A stretch of DNA of 64,000 bases. Origin: Candidatus Cloacimonadota bacterium (GTDB lineage Bacteria > Cloacimonadota > Cloacimonadia > Cloacimonadales > Cloacimonadaceae). Positions 17,671-26,809 of this stretch are shown here, one piece after another. The stretch is taken from the NCBI GenBank assembly GCA_020532085.1, contig JAJBAV010000002.1, positions 1 to 64,000 of the forward strand. Direction: 5' to 3'. The notes beneath the pieces are model-generated. The model was not told the DNA's origin, made no database searches, and saw only the letters and a list, made by a program, of their open reading frames with translations. Both the position numbers and the translations under genes were made by a program. How positions within the stretch are numbered: the first letter of the stretch is position 1; every line of letters starts with the position of its first letter.

Positions 17671-20600
17671 TCAGGGTCCGACGGCCTTCAAGAAATAGAA
17701 GTAGCGGTCTCCCGGCACCGTCTGGCTCCAGGTGAGGTTGGTGGTGTATCCCTGGTAAACGTAGATCCCGTCCGGGGCCGCGCTGCGGTAGATGTTGTAG
17801 CGAGTGGCGGGGAAGGGATAGCTCCAGTTCAGCCGGACAGCGTTCAGGCTGGACATATAGCTGATGGAGACTGATTCCACCGGCGGGATCCCGCTGCCGG
17901 ACCACCAGACGCGGTTGTAGGTATCGTTTTCATAGGCCGGGCCGCCGAAAACACCGCTCCAGTTGGAGAAATAGACGTGGCCGCCGTTGCTGCTCTTATA
18001 GACGTTTCTGGCGTTGCTGCCGGCGTTGGTGGGGAAGGAGGCGTTGGTCACGGTAAAGCTCTGGTCGCTGTCGATCCAGATCAGGTAACCGGCGATGGCG
18101 CCGTCGCGGAACTCGCAGTTGTCGAAGGGGTAACTCGTGTCCACAGTGCTGCCCTGGGCCAGATACAGGCCGTAGCCGTTCAGTTTTTGGAAGCTGGTGT
18201 AGGCCGCGGCGATGGTTCCCCCGGGAAGCACCTGCAGGCCGTAATGGCCGGAGATGTATACGTTGAAAGTGGCGTTGGCGGCGGCGTCCCCGATCGATTG
18301 CAGCCTTCCGCCGGACTGGACAAAGACCGACTTGGCGTTGGCGATCTGGACATTAGCTCCGGGGACCAGTTCCAGCGTCCCGCCGCTCTGGATGTACAGG
18401 TTGCCGGTGGAGCTGAAGGTGGCGGCGTTCACTTTCAGGGTCGCGTTGGCCACATAGTTGTTAATGGCGTTCGCGCAGGTCACGATCCCGTTGATGTTCA
18501 CCAGGTTCGCGCTTATGATATGCAGGCCGTTGTTGATCAGGCAGTCGGTGATGTTCACGCCCGCGGTTCTGGTCACGGGCACGGCATTGCCCTCGCGGTC
18601 GGTCTCAAACTCAGGCAGCTGGAGCCCCCCGGTCCTGGCCACGGTTTTGTTGATGGTCACCTTGTGGAAGTTGCTGCCGGAGTAATGGCTCAGGTTGCCA
18701 TCGATGGAGCCAACCAGCTCGACCGTCCCGCCACTGGGGTTGAAATCGTAGCGTTCCACATTGAAACCCCCGGCCACCCTGATGGTACCCCCGGTGATGT
18801 TCTCGGAAAAGGTGTAGGAACCGGGGTCATAGACGTAAACCCCCTGGTCCTTGAAATCCAGCACACCGCCGCTCATGGTGATGGAGCCGTTGCCGTTGTA
18901 AGGCCAGTAGGAGGCTGTGCTGCCCCCGTGGACATTGAAGGTTCCGTTGCTGATGTACAGTGTGCCTTTCAGGTCCACCCAGTCATTCGGGGAGGGGTTG
19001 TACAGATTGATGGCACTCGCGGCGCTCAGCCACCAGCCGCCGGCGATGCCGTTGTCCTCCAGATCCTGGGCCGTGAAGGTGACTCCGGAGGCGTTGACGT
19101 CGATCCCGCCGGAGCTCCAGTCATAGACGGCGCAGCTGACGGCGGAGCCGGTGGAGAAGCGCAGAGCGGCGCCATTGGCCACTTCCAGGATGTTGAAGGT
19201 TTCGCTGCCGTTCACATATTGGTGGGCGGTGCCGTTGAAGACAACCCGGGAAGTTACTTCACTAAAGGCCGTGGGGCCAAGCGGGTTGGTCCAGTCCCCC
19301 GCCACTTTCAGGGTGTATTCCCAGGCGTTGAAGCTGCCGCTGACCAGGCTGAGATTGCCTTTCACCGTCAGGTTGTTGAGCAGGGTTACGGCTCCGGTGG
19401 AATTGATGCTGAGGTGGTTCAGGTAGGCGTCGGCTCCGGCCAGGCTGATGGTTTGGCTGGCGCCGTTGGTCACCAGGGTCCCCGCGGTCCACATCACCCC
19501 TCTGCCGGCAGTAACGTTGGCATCGTTCAGGTTTCCTTTCAGATAAACGTTTCCCGGGTAGTTGCAGATCAGACTGCGGCCGTCATAGTTCCAGATGTTG
19601 CCGTCGATGTAGATGTCGTAAGTGCTGTTGGTGCTGAAGTACAAATTGCTGGTTCCCTCCACATCGGAGCGGAGGTTGAAGAGCCGGGTGCTGGCGCTGT
19701 AATTGTACAGGTAGGATGTGCTGGGGCCGTCGAACTCGAGGTAGCCCATGTCGAATTGGACGTTCGAACCGGACTGGAAGGTCATATTGCCCGCGCAGTA
19801 GATCTCGGCGCTGGCGTTGCTGATATCGGCGGTGGAGCCGGACTGCCAGGTTAAAGAGCCATCCACGTTCAGATCAACGGCGTCGGATATGATCAGATAG
19901 CCGCCCATGCAAACGTTGTTGGCCACCGTGAGGCTATTGGTGTAAAGGTGAACGCTGGCTCCGGTGTCCACGCTGAGAGTATGGCAGATGGCGGCGGCGG
20001 TGCCGATCACGGGATAGCGGGAAAGGCCGGAGGGGACCGAAACGTAATTCGTTGCTCCGGGCACCGTGCCGTAGTTCCAGTTGGACGCGATGTTCCAGGT
20101 GGTGGAGATGGCGCCGGTCCAGATGTGGCCCGCGTAGATCGTGCCGGTGTAGGTGATCCTGTTTTGAGCGGTGACGGTGAGTGTGTATTCCCGCGGCGTG
20201 GAGGGATACAGATAGCCATTGAAGACTCCGGAGGAGTTCGCGTATCCGCCTGCTTGAAACTGGTTGTTCCAGCTTATTCCCACATAGGCGTAGGCCACGC
20301 CGGTGCTCACGGAAACCGCGGTGGAGGTTCCGGGGTTGATATATTCGGTGTGGGTAACGCTCATGGCGCTGGGAACCTTCAGATAGGTGGAGAGCGAGGG
20401 ATCGCCCATGATGTTGTAGATCTCCCAGTAATAGTCTTTCAGCCCGCTGCTGCTCTGCTGCACCGCGGAATTGCCCATGTAAACCGTCTGGCCGAGGTTT
20501 GTGGCCCAGTCGTCCTGGGTTTCGCTGTGGGTGTGGAACATGGCGTCGTAGGCGCCCAGTTTGGCGGCATCGTAGGGATGGGCCGCGGCCTGGGGTGTTT

Positions 20601-22206
20601 TATAGCCCACCGCCCACCAGTAATCCTCACCCCAGTAGCTGCTGTTGCTGGCCCCGATGTAGCCCGCGGCACCCCGGGAGGCGCGGCGGATGAGGGCTTC
20701 CCCGAAACAGACGCCGTAGTCGAACTTGCCGGTGAGGCAGGCGTTGCCCACCATCACGCCGTATTCGTTCAGGTTGGTCATGGCGGCCACGTCGGTGGTG
20801 GTGAAGCTGGGGTCTCCCCAGCCTCCTTCCCAGCCGTGGGCGGTGTAGTTCATGAAGCCCCGGCCAGCGTTGGCGTTGGCGATGATGGCGGCGTCGCTGG
20901 TTTCCGAGGCGGGATAGAGATAGGCGTTCGTGGTCACTCCATTGGTGGCGTTGAAATAGTGGGTGGTGCCGTAGTTCACCTGGCCGTTGCCCTCCACTGG
21001 TCCGTGGCCAGTGTCAGCCCCTGCGATCAAAACCGCTTTGCCCAGATAGCTGAGGTCCGGCATCTCGGTTTTCTCGTAGATGATCGTCTTGGAAACCACC
21101 TGTTGGAGTTCGGTGGAGGAGGCAACCGAAAAGCGCCCGTAATACAGCTCCGGCAGATAGTCCGTGCCGTTCAGCCGCGCGTAGGTGAGGTCCGTGGGAT
21201 GGGTGCCGGTGCCGCCGGTGTTGGTCACTATGCCGATCGTACCGGAAACGTCGCCCACGATCAGGAGGTAGGTGGGCATGGGATTCCCCGCCGTGGCGTT
21301 GTTCCAGAGGTTTTGGAGATAGGTTTTGATGCTGGCGGCGCTGTTGGTCACGGTTCCGCCGGTGCCCACGGTGGTAACGCTGGTCTGGATGCCCTGCTGG
21401 TTTTTCCAGTCCACGAAAGGCTGGATGTAGCTGGTGTAGCTGGCCGGACAGAGGATGAGCATCTTCACCGGGGTGCGCACCACCCAGTCGCGGTCGTCGG
21501 CGCGCCAGTTGAAGAGGGTGGCGCGGTAGAGTTTTTCAAATTCGAAGGAGGCGGTTTTGCGCAGCAGCTCTTCCGTGGCGGCCGGGTCGCCTCCGCTGAA
21601 ATCCACGCGGATGCTGGCCTGATGGGTGATCTTCAGCTCGCCGCTCACCGGATTGTAGCGCGCGGGCTCGAAGTAGAACTGATACACCCTCACGCCCCTC
21701 ATCATCCCCACTTCCTCCAGGCGGAACAGCGGATTGTCCGTGAAAGAATCCCGGCTGTAGCTGGCCAGGTTTTGCTCGAAGGGAACCTTGTCCGGGTCCT
21801 GGCTTTTGGCCAGAGAGGGCTGGGAGGGGGCCAGCGGATGTTCCAGGCCCGACTCCGTCCGGCTGAACACCCTTTCCTGGCTGGATATCACCTCAAAGCT
21901 CACACTGGCGCCCAGGGGAACGGCAATCAGTTTGCTCAGGACGGGTAGCTCCGGCTCGCCGATCCGCCCGCTGGGGCCGTAGCCCTCAAGGGAAAGCCGG
22001 CTGAAGTCCCCGCCTTTGCTGGCCACGGTTTCCAGGCTGGCCGAGGAAATGCTGAAACTGAGCTCGAAGCCCAGGTCGGAATTGTTTTCCAGCCGGGTGG
22101 AGGCTGGAGCTGGGGAAAAAGTGAGCTGGCCGGCCTGGCCGGGGAGCTTGCCCCAGCCCGCGAGGCCAATGAGCAGGAGCGCCCAAAATGTTTTGCGAAG
22201 GTTCAT
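17671..22206 (-). CDS. Gingipain-type C25 peptidase fused to a beta-helix region, paralogue 2
   Basis: A 1511-residue secreted protein. After the signal peptide there is a C25 propeptide (about 25-245; GRIGEPELPVLSKLIAVPLGASV), then a C25 cysteine protease domain (about 246-600). The catalytic His is His457 in NYTAHGWEGGWGD and the catalytic Cys is Cys490 in MVGNACLTGKFD. An Ig-like segment follows (about 605-690; SAMSVTHTEYINPGTSTAVSV). From about 695 on it is homologous to the other three paralogues: GNW module (SNWNYGTVPGATNYVSVPSG), beta-helix strands, and a final fibronectin-like domain ending RYFYFLKAVGP. C25 enzymes are exported endopeptidases of FCB-group bacteria. AAG-rich GGGAGAAG precedes the ATG. 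A protease head on a paralogue shared scaffold is notable. Confidence 0.9.
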   Translation of the reverse strand: MNLRKTFWALLLIGLAGWGKLPGQAGQLTFSPAPASTRLENNSDLGFELSFSISSASLETVASKGGDFSRLSLEGYGPSGRIGEPELPVLSKLIAVPLGASVSFEVISSQERVFSRTESGLEHPLAPSQPSLAKSQDPDKVPFEQNLASYSRDSFTDNPLFRLEEVGMMRGVRVYQFYFEPARYNPVSGELKITHQASIRVDFSGGDPAATEELLRKTASFEFEKLYRATLFNWRADDRDWVVRTPVKMLILCPASYTSYIQPFVDWKNQQGIQTSVTTVGTGGTVTNSAASIKTYLQNLWNNATAGNPMPTYLLIVGDVSGTIGIVTNTGGTGTHPTDLTYARLNGTDYLPELYYGRFSVASSTELQQVVSKTIIYEKTEMPDLSYLGKAVLIAGADTGHGPVEGNGQVNYGTTHYFNATNGVTTNAYLYPASETSDAAIIANANAGRGFMNYTAHGWEGGWGDPSFTTTDVAAMTNLNEYGVMVGNACLTGKFDYGVCFGEALIRRASRGAAGYIGASNSSYWGEDYWWAVGYKTPQAAAHPYDAAKLGAYDAMFHTHSETQDDWATNLGQTVYMGNSAVQQSSSGLKDYYWEIYNIMGDPSLSTYLKVPSAMSVTHTEYINPGTSTAVSVSTGVAYAYVGISWNNQFQAGGYANSSGVFNGYLYPSTPREYTLTVTAQNRITYTGTIYAGHIWTGAISTTWNIASNWNYGTVPGATNYVSVPSGLSRYPVIGTAAAICHTLSVDTGASVHLYTNSLTVANNVCMGGYLIISDAVDLNVDGSLTWQSGSTADISNASAEIYCAGNMTFQSGSNVQFDMGYLEFDGPSTSYLYNYSASTRLFNLRSDVEGTSNLYFSTNSTYDIYIDGNIWNYDGRSLICNYPGNVYLKGNLNDANVTAGRGVMWTAGTLVTNGASQTISLAGADAYLNHLSINSTGAVTLLNNLTVKGNLSLVSGSFNAWEYTLKVAGDWTNPLGPTAFSEVTSRVVFNGTAHQYVNGSETFNILEVANGAALRFSTGSAVSCAVYDWSSGGIDVNASGVTFTAQDLEDNGIAGGWWLSAASAINLYNPSPNDWVDLKGTLYISNGTFNVHGGSTASYWPYNGNGSITMSGGVLDFKDQGVYVYDPGSYTFSENITGGTIRVAGGFNVERYDFNPSGGTVELVGSIDGNLSHYSGSNFHKVTINKTVARTGGLQLPEFETDREGNAVPVTRTAGVNITDCLINNGLHIISANLVNINGIVTCANAINNYVANATLKVNAATFSSTGNLYIQSGGTLELVPGANVQIANAKSVFVQSGGRLQSIGDAAANATFNVYISGHYGLQVLPGGTIAAAYTSFQKLNGYGLYLAQGSTVDTSYPFDNCEFRDGAIAGYLIWIDSDQSFTVTNASFPTNAGSNARNVYKSSNGGHVYFSNWSGVFGGPAYENDTYNRVWWSGSGIPPVESVSISYMSSLNAVRLNWSYPFPATRYNIYRSAAPDGIYVYQGYTTNLTWSQTVPGDRYFYFLKAVGP

Positions 22207-22320
22207 GATCTTCTCCCGGTATTTGTAAGGTTCAAAAAGCTCAAAGGTCCCCCGCCATGCTCAAATGCTGCCGGGACCTCGTTTTCCTGCCGCTTCTCAG
22301 CGAACCGGACCTATTTTTAC

Positions 22321-22349
22321 CATGTGTACCACTCGCCAGAATATGTCAA
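22321..22349 (-). promoter_or_regulatory. Possible promoter of paralogue 2
   Basis: Minus-strand TTGACA (22349-22344), 15-base gap, TACACATG (22328-22321), about 115 bases before the start codon. Confidence 0.35.
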
Positions 22350-22395
22350 TATTTTTTCGCTCTCCGTTTTCAATTTGCCCAAAACCTCCCGGGCG

Positions 22396-23321
22396 GTGAG
22401 GCTGGAGTCGAGCGACGCTGGAGCATCGGCTCCAGCTGAACATCCCCCACCAAGTCCCAGAGTGTCATTCCGGGGAAGCGTGCGCCAGCACGCGGGGACC
22501 CGGAATCCAGCCCTTGCGGGAATAGCCAATCCCGGTTCCGGTCCAAGCGGGGATCGATGCAGACTGCGTCTGTATCGACTCCCTCAGGGGGCATTAGCCG
22601 GAAGGCCTGGATTCCGTCACTGCGTTCCGGAATGACGCAGATTTGGAGCGAGGCGGTGATGGCCTGGATTCCGGGGCCCCCACCCCGGAATGACACAGTG
22701 GCTGGCGCTTCAAGACGGAAGGCGGTGATGGCCTGGATTCCGGGGCCCCCACCCCGGAATGACACAGTGGCTGGCGCTTCAAGACGGAAGGCGGTGGCTT
22801 CAGCCACCGTTCCCCGCCCGGGACAGACCACCAATAAAGACGATGTCCGGTGCTTTCAAGCACCGGCCCAAACACCCCGGAAATCCGCCCCCCACGGCCT
22901 CCGGAGGGATCGTTTACGGCCTTTTGGCCGGCTATATGCGGATGGCGTCAGCCGGCGGTTGAAACCGCCGGAGATCGTCTCTAACACTGCTCCCGAAAGG
23001 GCACGGTGGCTGAAGCCACCGCCTTCCGTCTGTTGTTCTCCGGACAAATCCCATTTCCTAAATGGTGCCCGATACCCCACCCCGGAATGACAAGGCGTGA
23101 CCGGGTGAATGAACGGTCTGGATTCCGGGGCCCCTTCCCCGGAATGACAAGGCGTGACCGGGTGAATGAAAGGTCTGGATTCCGGGGCCCCTTCCCCGGA
23201 ATGACAGAGCGGCTGAACCTTCAGGTGAAACCGCTCGGGACGGTGTTTCAAACCTTCCCCGGAATGACACTACAGGGGACCGCGCGGGCGATCCCCTGTG
23301 AATTGATTCTTTCAAGCCGCC
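22396..23321. repeat. Repeat spacer downstream of paralogue 3
   Basis: No gene; several weak open frames are repeat translations. In order: hairpin GCTGGAGTCGA / TCGGCTCCAGC (22401-22411 / 22426-22436); the long TGTCATTCCGGGGAAGCG repeat to about 22665; two GGATTCCGGGGCCCCCA-type palindromes (22668-22695, 22734-22762); the inverted-terminus element (22782-23031); and two tandem 58-bp units (about 23086-23143 and 23144-23201), each with a TCCGGGGCCCC palindrome. Positions 22401-22675 are nearly identical to 38194-38463. Confidence 0.75.
22782..23031. mobile_element. MITE-like element, second long copy (250 bp)
   Basis: Termini 22782-22810 and 23003-23031 are 29-bp exact inverted repeats identical to those at 17286/17534. 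The interior differs from that copy at only a few positions by eye, and the same hairpins are kept. Confidence 0.6.
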
Positions 23322-25913
23322 TCAGGGCATCACGGCCGTCACGCGGTAGAAATTGCTGTTTCCCGGAACCGAATGTCCCCAGCTGTGAGTGGTGGTGGAT
23401 CCCGCCTCGAACCAAGGTCCGTCCGGCGTGGTGGCCCTCTCCACCACAAAGCTGGCGCTGGAGAAGGGATAGTCCCAATTCAGCATGAACAGGTTGCTTT
23501 GGGGGTCGCGGCTGTGCGTGAGGTTTTCCACCGGCGGGATGCCGCCACCTTCCCACCAGATTCGGTTGTGGGGGTCGTTTTCGAAGCCCGGGCCGCCGAA
23601 GGCGCCGTCCCAGCCGGAGAAACGCACGTGCCCGGCGTCACGGCTCTTATAGACGTTTTTGGCGTTGCTGCCGGCGTGGGTGGGAAAGCTATTGTTCGCG
23701 AACATGATATTCTGCTCGCTGTCGATCCAGAGCAGGGTCCCCCCGAAAGCGCCGTCGCTGAACACGCAGTTGGGGAGGGCGTAGTTGCCTTCGGCCCAGC
23801 TGCCCAGGGCCAGTTTGAGCCCGTTGCCGTTCAGGTTATGGAAGTTCGTGTAAGCGGCGTTGATGGTGCCTCCGGAAAGCACTTCCAGGCCGAAGTAGCC
23901 GGCTCCGCGACCTCTGAAAGTCACGGGGCTGGAGGCGCTGCCCTGCGAGGTCAGGCGGGCTGAGAGGCCCACGAACAGGCCTTTGCCGCCGCCGATCCGC
24001 ACCTCCGAGCCAGCCTCGCAGAGGAGCTCTCCCCCCGCCAGAACCTGGAGGTTGCCTGCCGAGATGAGGGTTCCGCCGTTCAGGTGCAGGGTCGCATTGG
24101 CGATGGTGTTGTCCCCCGTACCATCGATGGTCAGGTTGCCGTTGGCGTTCACGGAGCTGGCGTAGGCTATGTTCAGCTGGCCCATGATCATGCTGTTGCC
24201 CATGATGGTGAGGATGCCGTTGTTGTTCAGCGGGGTGACGTTGCCGCCGTCATCAGGGTCAGAACCGCGCCTGTTGTAGGCCGCGCCGCCCTTGTTTATT
24301 TTCACGTTGTGGAACCAGCTGCCGCTGAAGTGGCTCACAGAGGCGTCGGCCAGCCCCACCAGCTCGATGGTGCCTCCGCTGGGCTGAAAATCGTTGCGGA
24401 GAACCGTGAAATCTTTGGGCGAACGGATGGTCCCTCCGCTGATGTTGGCGGAGAAGCCGTAGGAGGAGGAGGGAACGATGTAAACCCCTTGGTTCAGGAA
24501 TTCCAGCACGCCGCCGCTCATGGAGATGGAGGCGTTTCCCCCGGATGGCCAGTAGGAGTCTGCGCTGCCCCCGTATACCGCGAAGTTGCCCCCGGAGATG
24601 AACAGGTTTCCCTTCAGGCCGATGTTGTCGCCCGGCGCCGGATTGGCCAGTTCGATGGTGCCGTCCGCGCTCAGCCACCAGTTGCCGGCGATGCCGTTGT
24701 CAGCCAGGTCCCGGGCGTCGAACCAGGCGTAGGGCTCGCTGATCTCGATCCCGCCGGAGGTCCAGTCGTAAACCGCGCAGGCCACGTAGGAGCCGCCGTC
24801 GATCCGCAGCGCCCCGCCGTTGGCCACTTCCAGGATGTGAAACCCTTCGTCGCCGTACACGGTTTGGCTGCCTATTCCGGCGAAGACCACGCGCGAACTG
24901 CCGTCCAGATAGGATAATTGGGCATAGTTGGTCCAGTCTCCCTCCACCGTCACCCGATTGTTCAGGGCGTCGAACCTGCCGTCATAAATGGCGTAGCTTC
25001 CTTTGAGGCGCAGGTTGCTGTTCAGGGTCACCCTGCCGCTGGAAGTGATGGTGAGGTGGTTCAGATAGGCGTCCGCCCCCGCCAGGCTGATGCTTTGGTC
25101 CGTGCCGGTCGTCTTCAGGGTCCCGTTTGCCCATTGCACCCCCCGGTTGACTGTAGCGTTGTAATCGTTCAGATCCCCCCGCAAATGGATGGTCCCGGCC
25201 AGGGTGGACACGTTGCGGCACCCGTAATAGTTGTAGAAATTGCCGTTGATGTGGAAATCCTCGGAGCCGCTCAGATAGAAGGTATAGGTCCCCTCCACAT
25301 CGGAGCGGAGATTGAACAGCCGGGTGTTCGGGCTGTAGTTGTAAAGGGTGGAATCGCTCAAGCCGTCGAGTTCGACGGTGCCCATGGCCATCTGGACGTT
25401 CGAGCCGGGGTGGAACCACATGTCCCCGGCACAGAAGATCTCGGCGCCGGTGTGGGAGATCTGGGCCGCCGAGCCTGAATTCCAGTTCAGGTCGCCGTTC
25501 ACATCCAGGTTTAAATTGCCGTTTATGTAAAGCCAGCCGGTGATGTTCGCGTCCTGCGCGACCACCAGGCTGCTGCTGCTCAGGGTGAGCCAGCTTCCGC
25601 CTTCCAGGGTAAGGCTGCGGCAATAGGCCGTGGTGAGGGTGGTGACGGGTTTGCGGCTTGTTCCGGCCGGAATCAAAACGTCCACCGAACTGGTGGGGAT
25701 CTGGTTCGTGCCCCAGTTGCCGGCCTCGTTCCAGAGGCTGGATATGGCGCCGGTCCAGACGGCGGTAACCCGGGTGTTCGGATTCTCCTCCGGGCTGGCG
25801 CCGGCGGAGCGCTCCTGGTCAAGGTCTGGCCGGGCCGTCTGGGCGTAGAGCCCGCCGGCCAGCGCGCCCAAGGCCGCCAGAGCCACTAAAATCATCAATC
25901 TGCCTGTATGCAT
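23322..25913 (-). CDS. Secreted parallel beta-helix protein, paralogue 3
   Basis: An 863-residue protein with a signal peptide (MILVALAALGALAGGLYAQ within the first 25 residues). A GNW module follows at about 52-75 (WTGAISSLWNEAGNWGTNQIP), then beta-helix strands closely related to paralogues 1 and 2 (AEIFCAGDMWFHPGSNVQM, NTRLFNLRSDVEGTY, HLRGDLNDYNATVNRGV, SLAGADAYLNHLTI). The NRIWWEGGGIPPVENL linker leads into a C-terminal fibronectin-like domain ending SNFYRVTAVMP. Blocks shared with paralogue 2 include the DNGIAGxWWLSA segment and YWPxxGxxSISMSGGVL. TAGGAGA precedes the ATG. Exported, probably surface-associated; ligand unknown. Confidence 0.85.
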   Translation of the reverse strand: MHTGRLMILVALAALGALAGGLYAQTARPDLDQERSAGASPEENPNTRVTAVWTGAISSLWNEAGNWGTNQIPTSSVDVLIPAGTSRKPVTTLTTAYCRSLTLEGGSWLTLSSSSLVVAQDANITGWLYINGNLNLDVNGDLNWNSGSAAQISHTGAEIFCAGDMWFHPGSNVQMAMGTVELDGLSDSTLYNYSPNTRLFNLRSDVEGTYTFYLSGSEDFHINGNFYNYYGCRNVSTLAGTIHLRGDLNDYNATVNRGVQWANGTLKTTGTDQSISLAGADAYLNHLTITSSGRVTLNSNLRLKGSYAIYDGRFDALNNRVTVEGDWTNYAQLSYLDGSSRVVFAGIGSQTVYGDEGFHILEVANGGALRIDGGSYVACAVYDWTSGGIEISEPYAWFDARDLADNGIAGNWWLSADGTIELANPAPGDNIGLKGNLFISGGNFAVYGGSADSYWPSGGNASISMSGGVLEFLNQGVYIVPSSSYGFSANISGGTIRSPKDFTVLRNDFQPSGGTIELVGLADASVSHFSGSWFHNVKINKGGAAYNRRGSDPDDGGNVTPLNNNGILTIMGNSMIMGQLNIAYASSVNANGNLTIDGTGDNTIANATLHLNGGTLISAGNLQVLAGGELLCEAGSEVRIGGGKGLFVGLSARLTSQGSASSPVTFRGRGAGYFGLEVLSGGTINAAYTNFHNLNGNGLKLALGSWAEGNYALPNCVFSDGAFGGTLLWIDSEQNIMFANNSFPTHAGSNAKNVYKSRDAGHVRFSGWDGAFGGPGFENDPHNRIWWEGGGIPPVENLTHSRDPQSNLFMLNWDYPFSSASFVVERATTPDGPWFEAGSTTTHSWGHSVPGNSNFYRVTAVMP

Positions 25914-26809
25914 GGTCTCTCCTAAAAATCTGGGTTGACTGAATTTATCCTGCCCAAGCCTGTTTCAGGCCCTGGCGTTAATCTCGGGTCCGGTTCCGGG
26001 AAACGGAACCTATATTATCAACTTAATCACTCTTTCATAGATGTCAAAGATTATTTATTCACAACTTCTTTTCTTACATCCGCCATCCCCCTTGAGCCCA
26101 ACCTGCTCACATCCCGGTAACAACCCGCTTAGTTCCCACTTGACAGGCGGGAACTCAGCGGGATGTTCAGGGGAGGCGGATGGGAGAAGGAAATGGGAGC
26201 GCCACGTGGCGCAGGATAGCCACGTAGCGCAGGATGCCGATCCTGCGGAAAGCCACTTATCCATTCTGGCGCTGGCCGTCATCCCAGCGCTGCCGTCATC
26301 CAGACCGTCATCCCAGCGCTGCCGTCATCCCAGCGCAGGCTGGGATCCAGACCGTCATCCCAGCGCAGGCTGGGATCCAGAGAAGTTCCGCTCATGCACC
26401 AATGCCAAACCTTCAGGCAACGCCTTAACCCTCTTCAAAAGACCTGGATTCCAGCCTGCGCTGGAATGACGGAAAGTACAGCCGCCACGCCACGATCTGT
26501 CATTCCGGGGTGGCGTGTTAACGCCGGTGTCCCGGAATCCAGACGGTCAAACCATAAAAACTTCATCTCCAAGTCGGGTTCGACGCAGACGCAGTCTGCC
26601 TCGACACCCTCCGAGGGCTATTCCCGCGAGGCCTGGATTCCGGGGCCCCTCCCCAAGAATGACGCCAATGACGACACTTTGTTGAACAGGCGCGGATTCA
26701 GGGTCTCGTTTCGCTGTCATCGATGCCCCTGCGTCGTCTTACTCCAGCCTCACCCCCGAAATGACCCAGGCCCAGGCTCCGTTTCCCCTAAAACCGAGAC
26801 AATGAAAGG
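25914..26809. repeat. 900-bp spacer with mixed repeats between paralogues 3 and 4
   Basis: No gene. It holds the core of the 115-bp inverted-repeat family (26132-26164, GGCGGGAACTCAGCGGGA), a tandem pair of 18-bp units GCCACGT(G/A)GCGCAGGAT (about 26201-26236) followed by an inverted ATCCTGCG, two tandem 30-bp palindromic units (26322-26381), an inverted single copy (26441-26472, CTGGATTCCAGCCTGCGCTG), and a diverged TCATTCCGGGG long repeat (about 26497-26663). Confidence 0.7.
26322..26381. repeat. Two tandem 30-bp palindromic units (GTCATCCCAGC...GGCTGGGATCCAGA)
   Basis: Two exact head-to-tail copies (26322-26351 and 26352-26381). Each is a hairpin ATCCCAGC-gcag-GCTGGGAT. Truncated units precede them (26279-26321). 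They resemble the GTCATTCCCGCG...GCGGGAATCCAG class of dispersed palindromes reported in many bacteria (for example Neisseria dRS3-like elements). Confidence 0.75.

Noticed and set aside
17977-19854. 625-residue open frame on the plus strand opposite paralogue 2, and similar long antisense frames (for example opposite atpA, atpB and the giant gene)
   Set aside because: They are mirror frames of high-GC genes: low-complexity Gly/Val/Ala composition, no ribosome sites, no family features.
22557-23090. Open frames inside the repeat spacers
   Set aside because: They translate the palindromic repeats, appear in both orientations at several sites with the same peptides, and have no ribosome sites.
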